Below, piece after piece: positions 16,466 to 25,174 of a DNA stretch of 64,000 nt. Origin of the DNA: Amorphoplanes digitatis (GTDB taxonomy: Bacteria > Actinomycetota > Actinomycetes > Mycobacteriales > Micromonosporaceae). A program made the translations under genes and the position numbers. Numbering within the stretch: the stretch's first letter is position 1; every line of letters starts with the position of its first letter. The notes below the pieces were generated by a model, which did no database searches, was not told the origin of the DNA, and saw only the letters and a list, made by a program, of their open reading frames with translations. The DNA lies in the NCBI RefSeq assembly GCF_014205335.1, contig NZ_JACHNH010000001.1, positions 4,396,501-4,460,500 on the forward strand. The letters are read 5' to 3'.

Positions 16466-17563
16466 CTAGGACGCCTTCTTGACGACGACCTTCTTGCCGG
16501 CGGCCGTCACCGTGTACGCCACCGACTTCCTCGTCCAGGGGTTTGTGGCGTACACGCGTACGCCGGCGTTGATGTCCTTGATCTGGACCACCGCGGCACC
16601 GGCCTGGCCGTTGGCGGCCGCTGCCGCGCGGCGGACCAGGTTGCGCACCGAGGCCACCGCGACCTTGCGGCCCTTGGCGGCCTTGCGGGCGTTCGCGGCG
16701 CCGCTTCCGGCGGCGTTGTTCACCAGGTTGCCCATGGAGAGGTACGCGCGGCCGGACCTGAGGGTCTTCGCGTCGATCGTCGACGTGGCGGACGGCATGG
16801 AGATCGACTGCGGCCCGTAGGTGTATGCCGTCGAGGTCTCGAAGACCTCGTCCTCCTCGGCGATGCGGTAGTCCCGGCCGGTGACGGTCGAGTCCGCGCC
16901 GACGTGCAGCGTCACCTCGCTGTCCTCGTCGGCGACCCGGTAGTCGGCCGAGCCGTCCTCGTGCTCCTCCCGCGTCACCTCGGTCGCGGCGTCGAGGCGA
17001 TCCACCAGGTCGGTGGCCATGGCCGCCGGGCCCTCTTCGAGGTACTCCGCGAGGTCGACCCGTCCGGCGGTGAAGACGTACGTCACCTCCGGCCTGCCCA
17101 TCATCGTCAGGACGCTCTTCTGCCAGGCCTCCTCCGGCGGCTGCCAGGTGCCCTTGGCCGCGTCGACCGCCCCGCCGACGTCGATGCCGCCGTCGGCGGT
17201 GACGTGCCAGGTCAGCCTGCGGTTGACGGCGTCGACCTGGCTGGTCGCCTCGCCCTCGACCGGCGCGCCGGAAGACGGCGTCGCCACCACACCCTGCACC
17301 GTCTTCCAGCCCTGTGCCCCGGCCGCGGCCGAGGCCGTCTCGACGGCCTCCATCGCCGCCGACAGGTCCTCAGGACCGAAGTCCTCGTCCGAAGGGGCGG
17401 GGTCGTCGGTGCACGCCTCGTCGCCGAGGTCTTCGTAGCACTGCTCGTTGTCGGTGGGGTCCTCGGCGGTGGTCGCGGCGAAGGCCGCACCGGGCGCGAG
17501 CAGCAGGCCGACGGCCACCGAGGCGGTGGCGAGCAGCAGGGTGGGCCGGGTACGAGCGGACAT
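16466..17563 (-). CDS. Secreted protein of unknown function
   Basis: 365 residues. A signal peptide (LLLATASVAVGLLLAPGAAFA) is followed by an acidic segment with paired cysteines (QCYEDLGDEAC). The middle, VNRRLTWHVTADGGIDVGG, is reminiscent of LppX/LprAFG-like lipid-binding beta-rich lipoproteins, but no lipobox Cys is present. The C-terminal 90 residues are Ala/Lys-rich (AANARKAAKGRKVAVASVRN). The function is not recognised. It is convergent with the ABC permease gene. Confidence 0.7.
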   Translation of the reverse strand: MSARTRPTLLLATASVAVGLLLAPGAAFAATTAEDPTDNEQCYEDLGDEACTDDPAPSDEDFGPEDLSAAMEAVETASAAAGAQGWKTVQGVVATPSSGAPVEGEATSQVDAVNRRLTWHVTADGGIDVGGAVDAAKGTWQPPEEAWQKSVLTMMGRPEVTYVFTAGRVDLAEYLEEGPAAMATDLVDRLDAATEVTREEHEDGSADYRVADEDSEVTLHVGADSTVTGRDYRIAEEDEVFETSTAYTYGPQSISMPSATSTIDAKTLRSGRAYLSMGNLVNNAAGSGAANARKAAKGRKVAVASVRNLVRRAAAAANGQAGAAVVQIKDINAGVRVYATNPWTRKSVAYTVTAAGKKVVVKKAS

Positions 17564-17599
17564 GTGGTGACCTCGGTCTCGTCGCGGGACGTGGCACCG

Positions 17600-18493
17600 C
17601 TAGGAATCGGCGGCGGCCACACCGTGCTGAGCATTCGCCGGCGCCAGCCTGGCGACCGCGGCGCGCACCGCGTCGGCGTCGACCTCGTAGGCCGTCTCGC
17701 CGGCGCGCGGGTCCCGGGCGTGCAGCGTGTGCATCACCGGCGCGTGCGGGCCGCGGAGGTCGATCACCGACGCCGACGCGCCCCGGACCCCGCGCAGCGT
17801 CCCCGGGGTCGCGGTCAGGTCGATGCGGTCGATCACGCCCGGCGTGACCCAGACCGGCACGGACGCGAGTGTCCCGTACAGCTGAAGGTGGAAGTGCCCG
17901 CAGAGGATGAGCCGCACGTCGGTGCCGCCGATCGCGTCGGCCAGGTCGGGCCCGTTGCGCAGCCCGAGGGCCTCCTGGAGCGGCTCGCCCGGAACGACGA
18001 CGGGCGGGTGGTGGAAGGCCAGGACGGTCCCGTTCGGTGCCGGCTCGGTCAGCACGTCGCGCAGCCAGGCCAGCTGTGCCGCGCCGATCAGCCCGTAGCC
18101 GCTGCCCGGCACCAGCGAGTCGAGGGTCACGACGCGGTAGCCGTCGATCACGCTCACCGCCGCCCGGGCGGCGTCCGGCGCGTCGATCCGGTCGGCGGGC
18201 CGGTCCCGGCCCTCGGCGTCGAGGTGTCCGGTGCCCAGCACCGCGGTGAACGCCGCCCGCTCGTCGTGGTTGCCGGTGGTGAAGATCGCCGGGATGCCGC
18301 GCGGGCGGGCGAAGCCGCCGACGAGTTCCAGGGCCTCCGTGTACGCCCCGGTGGAGCCGTCGTCGGCGATGTCCCCGGTGACCACGACCGCGCTCAGCCC
18401 GGCGAGCTCGCGGCAGTCGTGCAGGATGCGGCTCAGGGACTCGCGGGCGCCGGCGCGGCCGAGGTGGGTGTCGGACAGGTGCAGAATCCGCAT
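17600..18493 (-). CDS. Calcineurin-like metallophosphoesterase (cyclic nucleotide phosphodiesterase type)
   Basis: 297 residues. All metal-binding boxes are present: LSDTHLG near residue 6, TGDIADDG, TTGNHDE and the late GHFHLQ. The order and spacing match CpdA / Rv0805-type enzymes, which hydrolyse cyclic nucleotides or other phosphodiesters with two metal ions in the cytoplasm. The substrate is inferred from family resemblance only. It starts at ATG 18493, 41 bases from the divergent DUF488 gene. Confidence 0.88.
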   Translation of the reverse strand: MRILHLSDTHLGRAGARESLSRILHDCRELAGLSAVVVTGDIADDGSTGAYTEALELVGGFARPRGIPAIFTTGNHDERAAFTAVLGTGHLDAEGRDRPADRIDAPDAARAAVSVIDGYRVVTLDSLVPGSGYGLIGAAQLAWLRDVLTEPAPNGTVLAFHHPPVVVPGEPLQEALGLRNGPDLADAIGGTDVRLILCGHFHLQLYGTLASVPVWVTPGVIDRIDLTATPGTLRGVRGASASVIDLRGPHAPVMHTLHARDPRAGETAYEVDADAVRAAVARLAPANAQHGVAAADS

Positions 18494-18534
18494 GCGGGGA
18501 CGCTACCGGGTGACGAGTGGAAAGGTGATCTCTG

Positions 18535-19020
18535 ATGCTCGCTGTGGTGACGATCGGCGTGTACGGCTTCGACGCCGAGTCCTTCCTGCGCCGGCTGCGC
18601 GACGCCGACGTCCGACTTCTGCTCGACGTGCGCCAGCGCCGCGGTGTCCGCGGACCGGAGTACGCCTGGGCCAACTCGGCCCGGCTACAGGCCGCCCTCG
18701 CCGAGGCCGGGATCGCCTACCAGCACCACCCCGAGCTCGCACCGACCACCGACCTGCGCCGGATCCAGTACGACGAGGACGACCGCCAGGGCGTCGGCAA
18801 GCGCTCGCGCCACGGGCTGGCCGACGGGTACGCCCGCCGCTACACCGCCGAGATTCTCGACAAGGCCGACCTGACCCCGATCGTGTCGGCGCTGCCGGAC
18901 GGCGGTGCCGCGGCGCTGTTCTGCGTCGAGCGCGACCCGGAGGCCTGCCACCGCTCACTGATCGCCGGGCGGCTGGTCGAGCGGCACGGCCTCGGCGTCG
19001 CGCACCTGCGCCCGCGGTGA
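18535..19020 (+). CDS. DUF488 family protein
   Basis: 161 residues. DUF488 features are VTIGVYGFDAESFLRRL at the start, DVRQRRGVRGPEYAW, YQHHPELAP and the terminal CVERDPEACHRSLIAGRL with its two cysteines. Function of the family is not established. It is divergent from the phosphodiesterase, and its last 66 bases overlap the end of the convergent signal peptidase gene. Confidence 0.88.
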   Translation: MLAVVTIGVYGFDAESFLRRLRDADVRLLLDVRQRRGVRGPEYAWANSARLQAALAEAGIAYQHHPELAPTTDLRRIQYDEDDRQGVGKRSRHGLADGYARRYTAEILDKADLTPIVSALPDGGAAALFCVERDPEACHRSLIAGRLVERHGLGVAHLRPR

Positions 19021-20238
19021 CCGGCCGGCCGGCGGCGGCTGGTAGGACCAGGTGTTCGACGCGTTGGCCGTCGACAGGGTCTGCGGCTCCACCCACTGGT
19101 TGCGGACGTCGAACCAGCGGAAGTCCGTGGTCACGGTGCCGGCCAGCGTGTTGTGCTCCGGCGCGTCCAGCGTCAACCTGAAGCGGAATTCCTGCGTCTG
19201 CCGCGTGTCGGGGTTCCAGTTGAGATTGATGGGTGCCCACCGGCCGTGGTTGTTGTTCAGGTCGGCGACGGTGCCGTCGTAGACGGTGGTGGCCGACGAG
19301 CCGTCGACGCGTTCGATCATGATGTGCAGCCACTTCGCCACGTCCGTGCCCGAGCCGGTGTAGGACGGGTTGGCCGTGTACAGGCGCAGGTCGGGCTGGT
19401 AGGAGCCGGGCGCCGGGTCGTAGGTCACCGAGATGGTGCGGGTCAGGGTCTGCGCGCCGGGCACCGAGAACGTCGGGTCGTCGGAGGTGAACAGCGGGCC
19501 CGTCGCGTCGGCCACCAGAGGTCCGGACGGCGCCCGGTCGCCCGTGGCGAACGTGTTGGCGGCGTTCACGACGGTGGCGGTGTACGCGGCCGCGGAGCGG
19601 TCCACGGTGGCCGGGGTGATGAAGGCGGCCGCCGCGGCGAGCGAGACGGCCAGCGTGAGGACCGCGTTGCGACTGAATCCGGGCAGGTGCGACTGGCTGG
19701 CCGGTTGCACGGCGGCGATCAGGCCGGCGAAGCCGATGACGGTCAGCGCGAGCGGTACGACGTCGTGCTGCTTGGCCCACATGAAGGACATGCCGACCCA
19801 GGGCACCATGAGGAAGGCGCGGCCCTGTACGGCGTCGCGGCGCACCCCGAGCAGGTCGGGGGTGGGGTTGGCGTCGCCCTGGGTGATGTAGGTGCCGTCG
19901 GGGTTGGTCCCGACGATGCGGTGGGTCAGCAGGGTTCCGGGTTTGGCCGGGTTGTCGACGGTGACGACCCGGCCGAGGAGTTCGGTGCTCTTGTCGACGT
20001 CCTTGGTGACGACGATGTCGCCGGTGCGGATGCGCGGGGACATCGACCCGGACGTGATGATCGTGGCGTTGAAGCCGAACGGGACGAGCACCACCGCCCA
20101 CATGGCGAGCGTGGTCAGTGCCCACAGCATCGCGCGGGCCGTCGCGATCCGCAGTGCCTCGGGCCAGCTGGGGTCCTCCGGCCAGCTGAGCCCCGTGCGG
20201 GGACGGCGCTGACCGGCGGGTGCGGTCATGGTCGTCAT
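18955..20238 (-). CDS. SipW-type (ER-type) signal peptidase with a fused substrate-like extracellular domain
   Basis: 427 residues. Helix 1 is near 36-53. SGSMSP carries the catalytic Ser65, THRIVG gives His106 and QGDANP gives Asp122, so this is the Ser/His/Asp ER-type rather than the Ser/Lys type. Two more membrane segments lie near 160-178 and 191-210. The outside part then opens with AAAYTATVVNAANTFATG, closely like AAFTDTQTNAGNSFATH in the neighbouring secreted protein. It continues as a beta-rich domain of about 190 residues. ATG 20238 follows GGAAGGAG. The partner gene lies 34 bases upstream. Confidence 0.85.
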   Translation of the reverse strand: MTTMTAPAGQRRPRTGLSWPEDPSWPEALRIATARAMLWALTTLAMWAVVLVPFGFNATIITSGSMSPRIRTGDIVVTKDVDKSTELLGRVVTVDNPAKPGTLLTHRIVGTNPDGTYITQGDANPTPDLLGVRRDAVQGRAFLMVPWVGMSFMWAKQHDVVPLALTVIGFAGLIAAVQPASQSHLPGFSRNAVLTLAVSLAAAAAFITPATVDRSAAAYTATVVNAANTFATGDRAPSGPLVADATGPLFTSDDPTFSVPGAQTLTRTISVTYDPAPGSYQPDLRLYTANPSYTGSGTDVAKWLHIMIERVDGSSATTVYDGTVADLNNNHGRWAPINLNWNPDTRQTQEFRFRLTLDAPEHNTLAGTVTTDFRWFDVRNQWVEPQTLSTANASNTWSYQPPPAGRSPRAQVRDAEAVPLDQPPGDQ

Positions 20239-20272
20239 CACGGGGCTCCTTCCTTCGGCGTGGTGGGTGCGG

Positions 20273-20842
20273 TTACTGGGCGGTGGCGGTGAACGCGAAT
20301 CCGACACCGTTGAGCGTCGCGTCGTACCTGGTGGTGCCGGCGGCCAGCTTCACCGTGATGAGGTACTTCTGCGACTGGGTGGTGGCGCTGCCCGTGGCGT
20401 CCCACAGGGCCGGCACGGACAGCGCGCTCAGCGCCTGGTCGGTGCCGACGACGGTGCTCGTGGAGACGTTCTTGACGGTGACGAGCAGGTCGTCGGCCAG
20501 CCCGCCGGCGCTCGCGCCGGTGGCGGTCAGCGCGACGCGGGCGTCGTTCTTGCCGGTGTAGTTGACGGTGATCTCGTTGGAGATCGTGTCGCCGGGCTTG
20601 AGGACGCCGTCGGCCGCCTTGCCGTTGAGGTGCGCGTTGGCGGTGTCGAACAGGGGCAGCGTCGCCAGGGCCGAGTTCGCGCCGTCCTTGAGCTGCAGGG
20701 CGACACTGTCGTGGGTGGCGAACGAGTTGCCGGCGTTGGTCTGGGTGTCGGTGAACGCGGCACTGGAGAACCCGAGAACCACGGCGGCCGACGCGGTCAG
20801 GCCGACGGGCGCCGCGGCCCACCTGAGTAGGTTCTTGTTCAT
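20273..20842 (-). CDS. TasA/camelysin-like secreted protein, probable SipW-type substrate
   Basis: 189 residues. A short N-terminus and hydrophobic segment (residues 9-28) are followed by SSAAFTDTQTNAGNSFATH. That layout is typical of SipW-processed proteins such as TasA and camelysin. The rest is Thr/Ala-rich beta structure with KPGDTISNEITVNYTG. It is probably exported by Sec, cut by the adjacent peptidase and assembled at the surface; fibre formation is inference. ATG 20842 follows GGAAGGAG. It is first in a two-gene operon with the peptidase. Confidence 0.8.
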   Translation of the reverse strand: MNKNLLRWAAAPVGLTASAAVVLGFSSAAFTDTQTNAGNSFATHDSVALQLKDGANSALATLPLFDTANAHLNGKAADGVLKPGDTISNEITVNYTGKNDARVALTATGASAGGLADDLLVTVKNVSTSTVVGTDQALSALSVPALWDATGSATTQSQKYLITVKLAAGTTRYDATLNGVGFAFTATAQ

Positions 20843-20944
20843 GATTCGCTCTCCTTCCGGGAGGCCCGGTTCCTTTGTGAGGAACACACGTATAGCGTCG
20901 TCTTTTCCCTGATTTGCGGCATCGGCCCCGGGATGGCATCCGGC

Positions 20945-20962
20945 GTACTCCGCCGGGAGTAC
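20945..20962 (-). terminator. Hairpin just after the response regulator stop codon
   Basis: GTACTCC (20945-20951) and GGAGTAC (20956-20962) form a perfect 7-bp stem with loop GCCG, starting one base beyond the regulator's stop. There is no U-run, as is common in high-GC actinomycetes. It separates the two-component operon from the TasA-like gene. Confidence 0.55.
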
Positions 20963-20963
20963 C

Positions 20964-21629
20964 TCACGCGCCGGGGTGCACCAGGCCCGCCTCGTAGGCG
21001 AGCATCACGAGCTGCGCCCGGTCGCGCGCGCCGAGCTTGGTGAAGATGTGGCTCACGTGCGTCTTCGCCGTCAGCGGGCTGATCACCAGTTCGGCCGCCA
21101 GCTCCTCGTTGCTGCGCCCCCGGGCCACCAGCGTCAGCACCTCGCGCTCGCGGTCGGTGAGCTGGTCCAGTTCCGCCACGGCCGGGCCGCTCGGCGCCGG
21201 CTCGGTCACGAACTTCTCGATGAGCATGCTCGTCACCCGCGGCGACAGCAGGCTCTCGCCCGCCGCGACGGTGCGCACCGCGGCCAGCAGGTCGGCCGGG
21301 CGGGTGTCCTTGAGCAGGAAGCCGCTCGCGCCGGCCCGCAGCGCGTTGAACACGTACTCGTCGTAGCCGAACGTGGTCAGGATGAGCACCCGCACCGCGG
21401 CCAGCTCCGGCTCGGCGCAGATCCGCCGGGTGGCCTCGATGCCGTCCATCGTGGGCATCTGGATGTCCATGAGCACCACGTCCGGCCGCAGCCGGGCGGC
21501 CGCCGCGACGGCGGCCGCGCCGTCCTGGGCCTCGCCCGCGGTGGACATGTCGGCCGCGCTGTCGATCAGCACCCGGAAGCCGGCCCGGATCAGTTCCTGG
21601 TCGTCGGCGATCAGCACGCGCAGCGTCAC
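20964..21629 (-). CDS. NarL/LuxR-family response regulator
   Basis: 221 residues. The receiver domain has the acidic pair DD (9-10), phospho-acceptor Asp55 in LMDIQMP and LLKDT with the conserved Lys. A LuxR-type helix-turn-helix (LTDREREVLTLVARGRSNEE, then LTAKTHVSHIFTKL) fills residues 150-215. It is phosphorylated by the kinase encoded upstream. GTG 21629 overlaps the kinase stop, so the pair is translationally coupled. Target genes are not shown; the adjacent TasA-like operon is a possibility. Confidence 0.93.
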   Translation of the reverse strand: MTLRVLIADDQELIRAGFRVLIDSAADMSTAGEAQDGAAAVAAAARLRPDVVLMDIQMPTMDGIEATRRICAEPELAAVRVLILTTFGYDEYVFNALRAGASGFLLKDTRPADLLAAVRTVAAGESLLSPRVTSMLIEKFVTEPAPSGPAVAELDQLTDREREVLTLVARGRSNEELAAELVISPLTAKTHVSHIFTKLGARDRAQLVMLAYEAGLVHPGA

Positions 21630-22801
21630 GGCGCGACCCCCGTCGGCATCGTCGCGGTCACCCGGAAGCCGCCCTCGCGCGGCGGTACGGCGGTCAGCGA
21701 GCCGCCCAGCGCGGCCAGTCGTTCGCGCATCCCGGCGATGCCGTGCCCGGCTGCGGCGCCCGCCCGTACGGCGGCGGGGTCGACCGGGTCGCCGTCGTTG
21801 GTGATCTCCAGCCGGACCTGCTCCGGCCGGAACTCGACGTGGACGGTGACCCGGGTCAGGTGCCGGGCGTGGCGCACGGCGTTGGTCAGGCACTCCTGGG
21901 TCAGCCGGTAGAGCGTCCGGTCGACGGCGGCCGGTAGTCCGCCGGGGTCGCCGGTGACCTCCAGCTCGACGGGCAGCCCGCCGGCTCGGGTGCGGTCGAC
22001 CAGGCTCCGCAGGCTCTCGTCGGGCCCGCTCGCCGGCCCGGCCGGCTCGTCGCCGCGCAGCAGCCCCAGCGTCGTGCGGATCTCGTTGAGCGCGGCCGTG
22101 CTGGCCTCGTGGATGTGCTCCAGCGCGAAGCGGACCGCGCCGGGGTCGCTGTCGAGGACGTGCGTGGCCACCCCGGACTGCACGCTGATCATGGTGAGGC
22201 TGTGGCCGACGGTGTCGTGCAGTTCCCGGGCGATGCGCAGCCGCTCCTCCGTGATCATCTGGCGGCCGGCCCGGCGCCGCTCGGCGCGCTCCGCCTCCGC
22301 CTTGGCCGCCGCGCTCGCGATGAACAGGTGGTGGCTCTGTGCGACCGACCCGAAGGCACCGGCGGTCATGGTCCAGCTCACCCACGCCCAGAGAGGCACC
22401 ACCGGGTTCGGGAAGGTCGAGTAGCGCAGCGACAGCAGAGTCCCGCAGGCGGCGGTAACCAGGGTGATGCAGAACGCCTCCCAGGTCCGGCGGCGGCGGC
22501 CGACGTAGAACACGGCCACGAGCACCGGGAGGCCCGCCGGCCAGACCGGGTGCCCGGTGGCCATGGCGACCGCGCCGGCGGCGAACGCCACGCACAGCCC
22601 GGCACGCGGCCAGCGGATAGCCGCGGTGCCGCCGGCCGCGAGCACGGCCGCGAGCACCGCGTCCGCGAAGCCCGGATATCCGCCGGCCGCCTGCCACCAG
22701 TTGATCATCGTGGTGGAATAGAGGCCGCAGCCCGTTGTCAGGTTCGCCGCGGGCCAGAACCAGTTGGGCAGCGTCCGCGCGCGAGACGCCAGCTCGAACA
22801 T
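21626..22801 (-). CDS. Sensor histidine kinase, HisKA_3 (NarX/DesK) type
   Basis: 391 residues. Four to six hydrophobic segments lie in the first 160 residues. The dimerisation motif is RIARELHDTVGHSL (phospho-acceptor His195). The ATPase region contains LTQECLTNAVRHAR (N box) and GHGIAGMRERLAALGG (G box). It is a membrane sensor with no large extracellular domain, so it may sense the membrane itself or a small ligand. It pairs with the overlapping response regulator gene. Confidence 0.92.
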   Translation of the reverse strand: MFELASRARTLPNWFWPAANLTTGCGLYSTTMINWWQAAGGYPGFADAVLAAVLAAGGTAAIRWPRAGLCVAFAAGAVAMATGHPVWPAGLPVLVAVFYVGRRRRTWEAFCITLVTAACGTLLSLRYSTFPNPVVPLWAWVSWTMTAGAFGSVAQSHHLFIASAAAKAEAERAERRRAGRQMITEERLRIARELHDTVGHSLTMISVQSGVATHVLDSDPGAVRFALEHIHEASTAALNEIRTTLGLLRGDEPAGPASGPDESLRSLVDRTRAGGLPVELEVTGDPGGLPAAVDRTLYRLTQECLTNAVRHARHLTRVTVHVEFRPEQVRLEITNDGDPVDPAAVRAGAAAGHGIAGMRERLAALGGSLTAVPPREGGFRVTATMPTGVAP

Positions 22802-22912
22802 GTGCTCAACGTACGGCCGCGCGGACCTCGCGGCTCAGGCCTCGGACCACTGTTGCCGATGAGTGTGGTGAGGGCTCTGAGCAGCCGGAAGCTTTGACGG
22901 GGGGATGGTTCT

Positions 22913-24499
22913 GTGCGTTGGCTGAGTGACCTGCCGCTGCGCGTGAAGGTGTACGCGGCGGTGCTGGCGGCGGTGCTGGCCGCCGTGGTGGTCGGCGTCG
23001 TCGGCCTGCAGAAGCTGTCGGCGACGGCGGACGCGGCCGAGTACCTGTACAGCCAGAACCTGGTGCCGATCTCGCAGCTGGGCACGGTGCAGCAGGGCGT
23101 GCAGCGCTCCTGGGTGGCGGTGCTGGACGCGCAGGGCAGCCGGACCGCGAGCGCGATGGCCGCGCAGAAGGCGGCGATGGCCAAGGCGGACGCCCAGGCG
23201 GACCAGACCTTCGCCGAGTACGCCGCCTCGGACATGACCGGCCGCGAGGACCTGGCCGAGCGGTACCGCACCTCGCTGGCGCAGCTGCGCAAGGTGCGCG
23301 ACGAGAAGCTGCTGCCGATGGCGCTCGCCGGCGACATGGCGGGCTTCGGGCAGGCGCGCGACTCCACCGCCGCCCCGGCGCTGCAGGCCACCGAGGAGGC
23401 CCTGGACGGGCTGGTCGCGATCGAGAAGGAGATCGCGGATCAGAAGCGGGCCGAGACCACGGACGCGTACCACGCCGCCCGCAATCAGATGATCATCGTG
23501 TTGGTGCTCGGGGTGCTGCTGTCGTTCGCCATCGCGTACCTGGTGGTCCGCGGGATCATGCGCACCCTGACGGCGGTGGGCCGGGTCAGCGGCGCCCTGG
23601 CCGAGGGCGACCTGACCGTGCGCGCCGCGGTGACCGGGCGCGACGAGCTGGGCCGGATGGCCACGGAGCTGGACACCGGCATCACCACGGTGCGCCACAG
23701 CATGGACCGCATGTCACAGGTCGCGGTCACGCTGTCGGCGGCGTCGGAGGAGCTTTCCGCGGTCAGCACCCAGCTGCTGGCCGGGGCCGCCGAGGCGGCG
23801 CAGCGGGCCGCGGCGGCCACCGCCGCGACCGACGAGACCAACCTCGGCGTGCAGACGATCGCGGCCGGCGCGGAGGAGATGACCGCGTCGATCGCCGAGA
23901 TCGCCTCCAACGCCGCGCAGGCCGCGCAGGTGTCGCAGCACGGCACGTCGGTCGCGGAGCGCACGACCGGGGAGGTCGCGGAGCTGGGCACCGCGAGCGC
24001 GGAGATCGGTGACGTGGTGCGGCTGATCACCTCGATCGCCGAGCAGACGAACCTGCTCGCGCTCAACGCCACCATCGAGGCGGCCAGGGCGGGCGAGCTC
24101 GGCAAGGGCTTCGCGGTCGTCGCCGGCGAGGTCAAGGACCTGGCACAGCAGACCGCGAAGGCCACCGAGGAGATCACCGCCCGCATCGGCGCGATCCAGG
24201 CCTCCAGCGGCACCGCCGGGCACGCGATCAGTCAGATCACCGACGTGATCCGCCAGCTCGGCGACTACACCACCACGATCGCGTCGGCGGTGGAGGAGCA
24301 GACCGCCACCACCGCGGAGATGAGCCGGTCGGTGAGCGACGCCGCGACCAGCAGTGGCGAGGTGGCCCGTACCGTCTCCGGGGTTGCCGAGATCGCGTCC
24401 TCGACCGCCGAGGGTGCCAAGAGCACCCAGCAGGCCGCCGCCGACCTGGCGAACATGGCCACCGAGCTGACCGGTCTGGTCAACGGCTTCCGCCACTGA
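22913..24499 (+). CDS. Methyl-accepting chemotaxis protein
   Basis: 528 residues. Helix 1 is near 10-31, followed by a periplasmic-type four-helix-bundle sensor region, a second helix near 195-213 and a HAMP domain. The cytoplasmic signalling domain has the conserved hairpin IAEQTNLLALNATIEAARAG. The 4HB sensor binds small ligands; which one is not visible. GTG 22913 follows a G-rich site. Together with the FliA/WhiG-type sigma factor at the window's end it suggests flagellar motility. No other chemotaxis gene is adjacent. Confidence 0.95.
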   Translation: MRWLSDLPLRVKVYAAVLAAVLAAVVVGVVGLQKLSATADAAEYLYSQNLVPISQLGTVQQGVQRSWVAVLDAQGSRTASAMAAQKAAMAKADAQADQTFAEYAASDMTGREDLAERYRTSLAQLRKVRDEKLLPMALAGDMAGFGQARDSTAAPALQATEEALDGLVAIEKEIADQKRAETTDAYHAARNQMIIVLVLGVLLSFAIAYLVVRGIMRTLTAVGRVSGALAEGDLTVRAAVTGRDELGRMATELDTGITTVRHSMDRMSQVAVTLSAASEELSAVSTQLLAGAAEAAQRAAAATAATDETNLGVQTIAAGAEEMTASIAEIASNAAQAAQVSQHGTSVAERTTGEVAELGTASAEIGDVVRLITSIAEQTNLLALNATIEAARAGELGKGFAVVAGEVKDLAQQTAKATEEITARIGAIQASSGTAGHAISQITDVIRQLGDYTTTIASAVEEQTATTAEMSRSVSDAATSSGEVARTVSGVAEIASSTAEGAKSTQQAAADLANMATELTGLVNGFRH

Positions 24500-24521
24500 C
24501 GAGCACCGACGGGCCGGGCGC

Positions 24522-25068
24522 TCAGCCGAACCAGGCGAGGCGCTCGCCGTGCGAGCGGGTTCAGGTCCAGGCCGGCCCGCCACACCACCTCCGGTATGCG
24601 CGCCGGCGGCGTCAGCCCGGTCGCCTCGCACTCCAGCAGCGGCCCGCCGTTGCCGAGCCGGTGGTCGCCGTAGCGGTAGGCGTACCGGTCGGGGTAGAGG
24701 CACAGCCCGGCGGAGGCGCCGACCTCCAGCAGCGCGAGGGGCCCGGGCAGCGCGGCGAGCACCGGCAGCAGCGCCGTGCAGCGCCCGGCCTCGTTGGTCT
24801 GTGTCGCCCGGGACCGGATCTGTGGCGCGATCGCCGCCCAGTTCGCCACCACGAAGTCGTGGAACGCGGCCGGGTCCTCGACCGGCCCGCCGAGGAAACG
24901 GACCACGCCGAACAGCAGGTTCGGCTGCTGTTTCGCCGGGGGCAGGGTGGCGATCAGCGCGAGCAGCTCCGGGTCGGCGGACACGGCGAGGGCCAGCCGC
25001 TCGTACGCCGGTGACTCTCCGCGGGCCTCGCGGGTGCCGAAGTCGGCGTAGCTCTGCGCGATCGTCAT
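24522..25068 (-). pseudogene. DUF2332 family gene with a large internal deletion
   Basis: The N-terminal half is intact and typical: MTIAQSYADFGTREARGESP, PNLLFGVVRFLGG, LLEVGASAGLCLYPDRY, IPEVVWRAGLDLNPL. The middle of the family (about 150 or more codons) is then absent. A different frame continues at once with HGERLAWFG and a stop (24522-24524), which looks like the family's usual C-terminal tail. The deletion point lies around 24548-24560 at a CTCGC repeat. The original frame runs on into the antisense of the chemoreceptor gene, so no normal product is expected. Confidence 0.75.
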
Positions 25069-25174
25069 GTGTCGCCTCCGGATGTGGATCGATGGCCGCT
25101 CGTAGGCGCGTGCTACTCATGGTGAGTACAGTCCGACCGTCTCCTCGGACTCCAGCATCGTAAGGATCGTCGGG

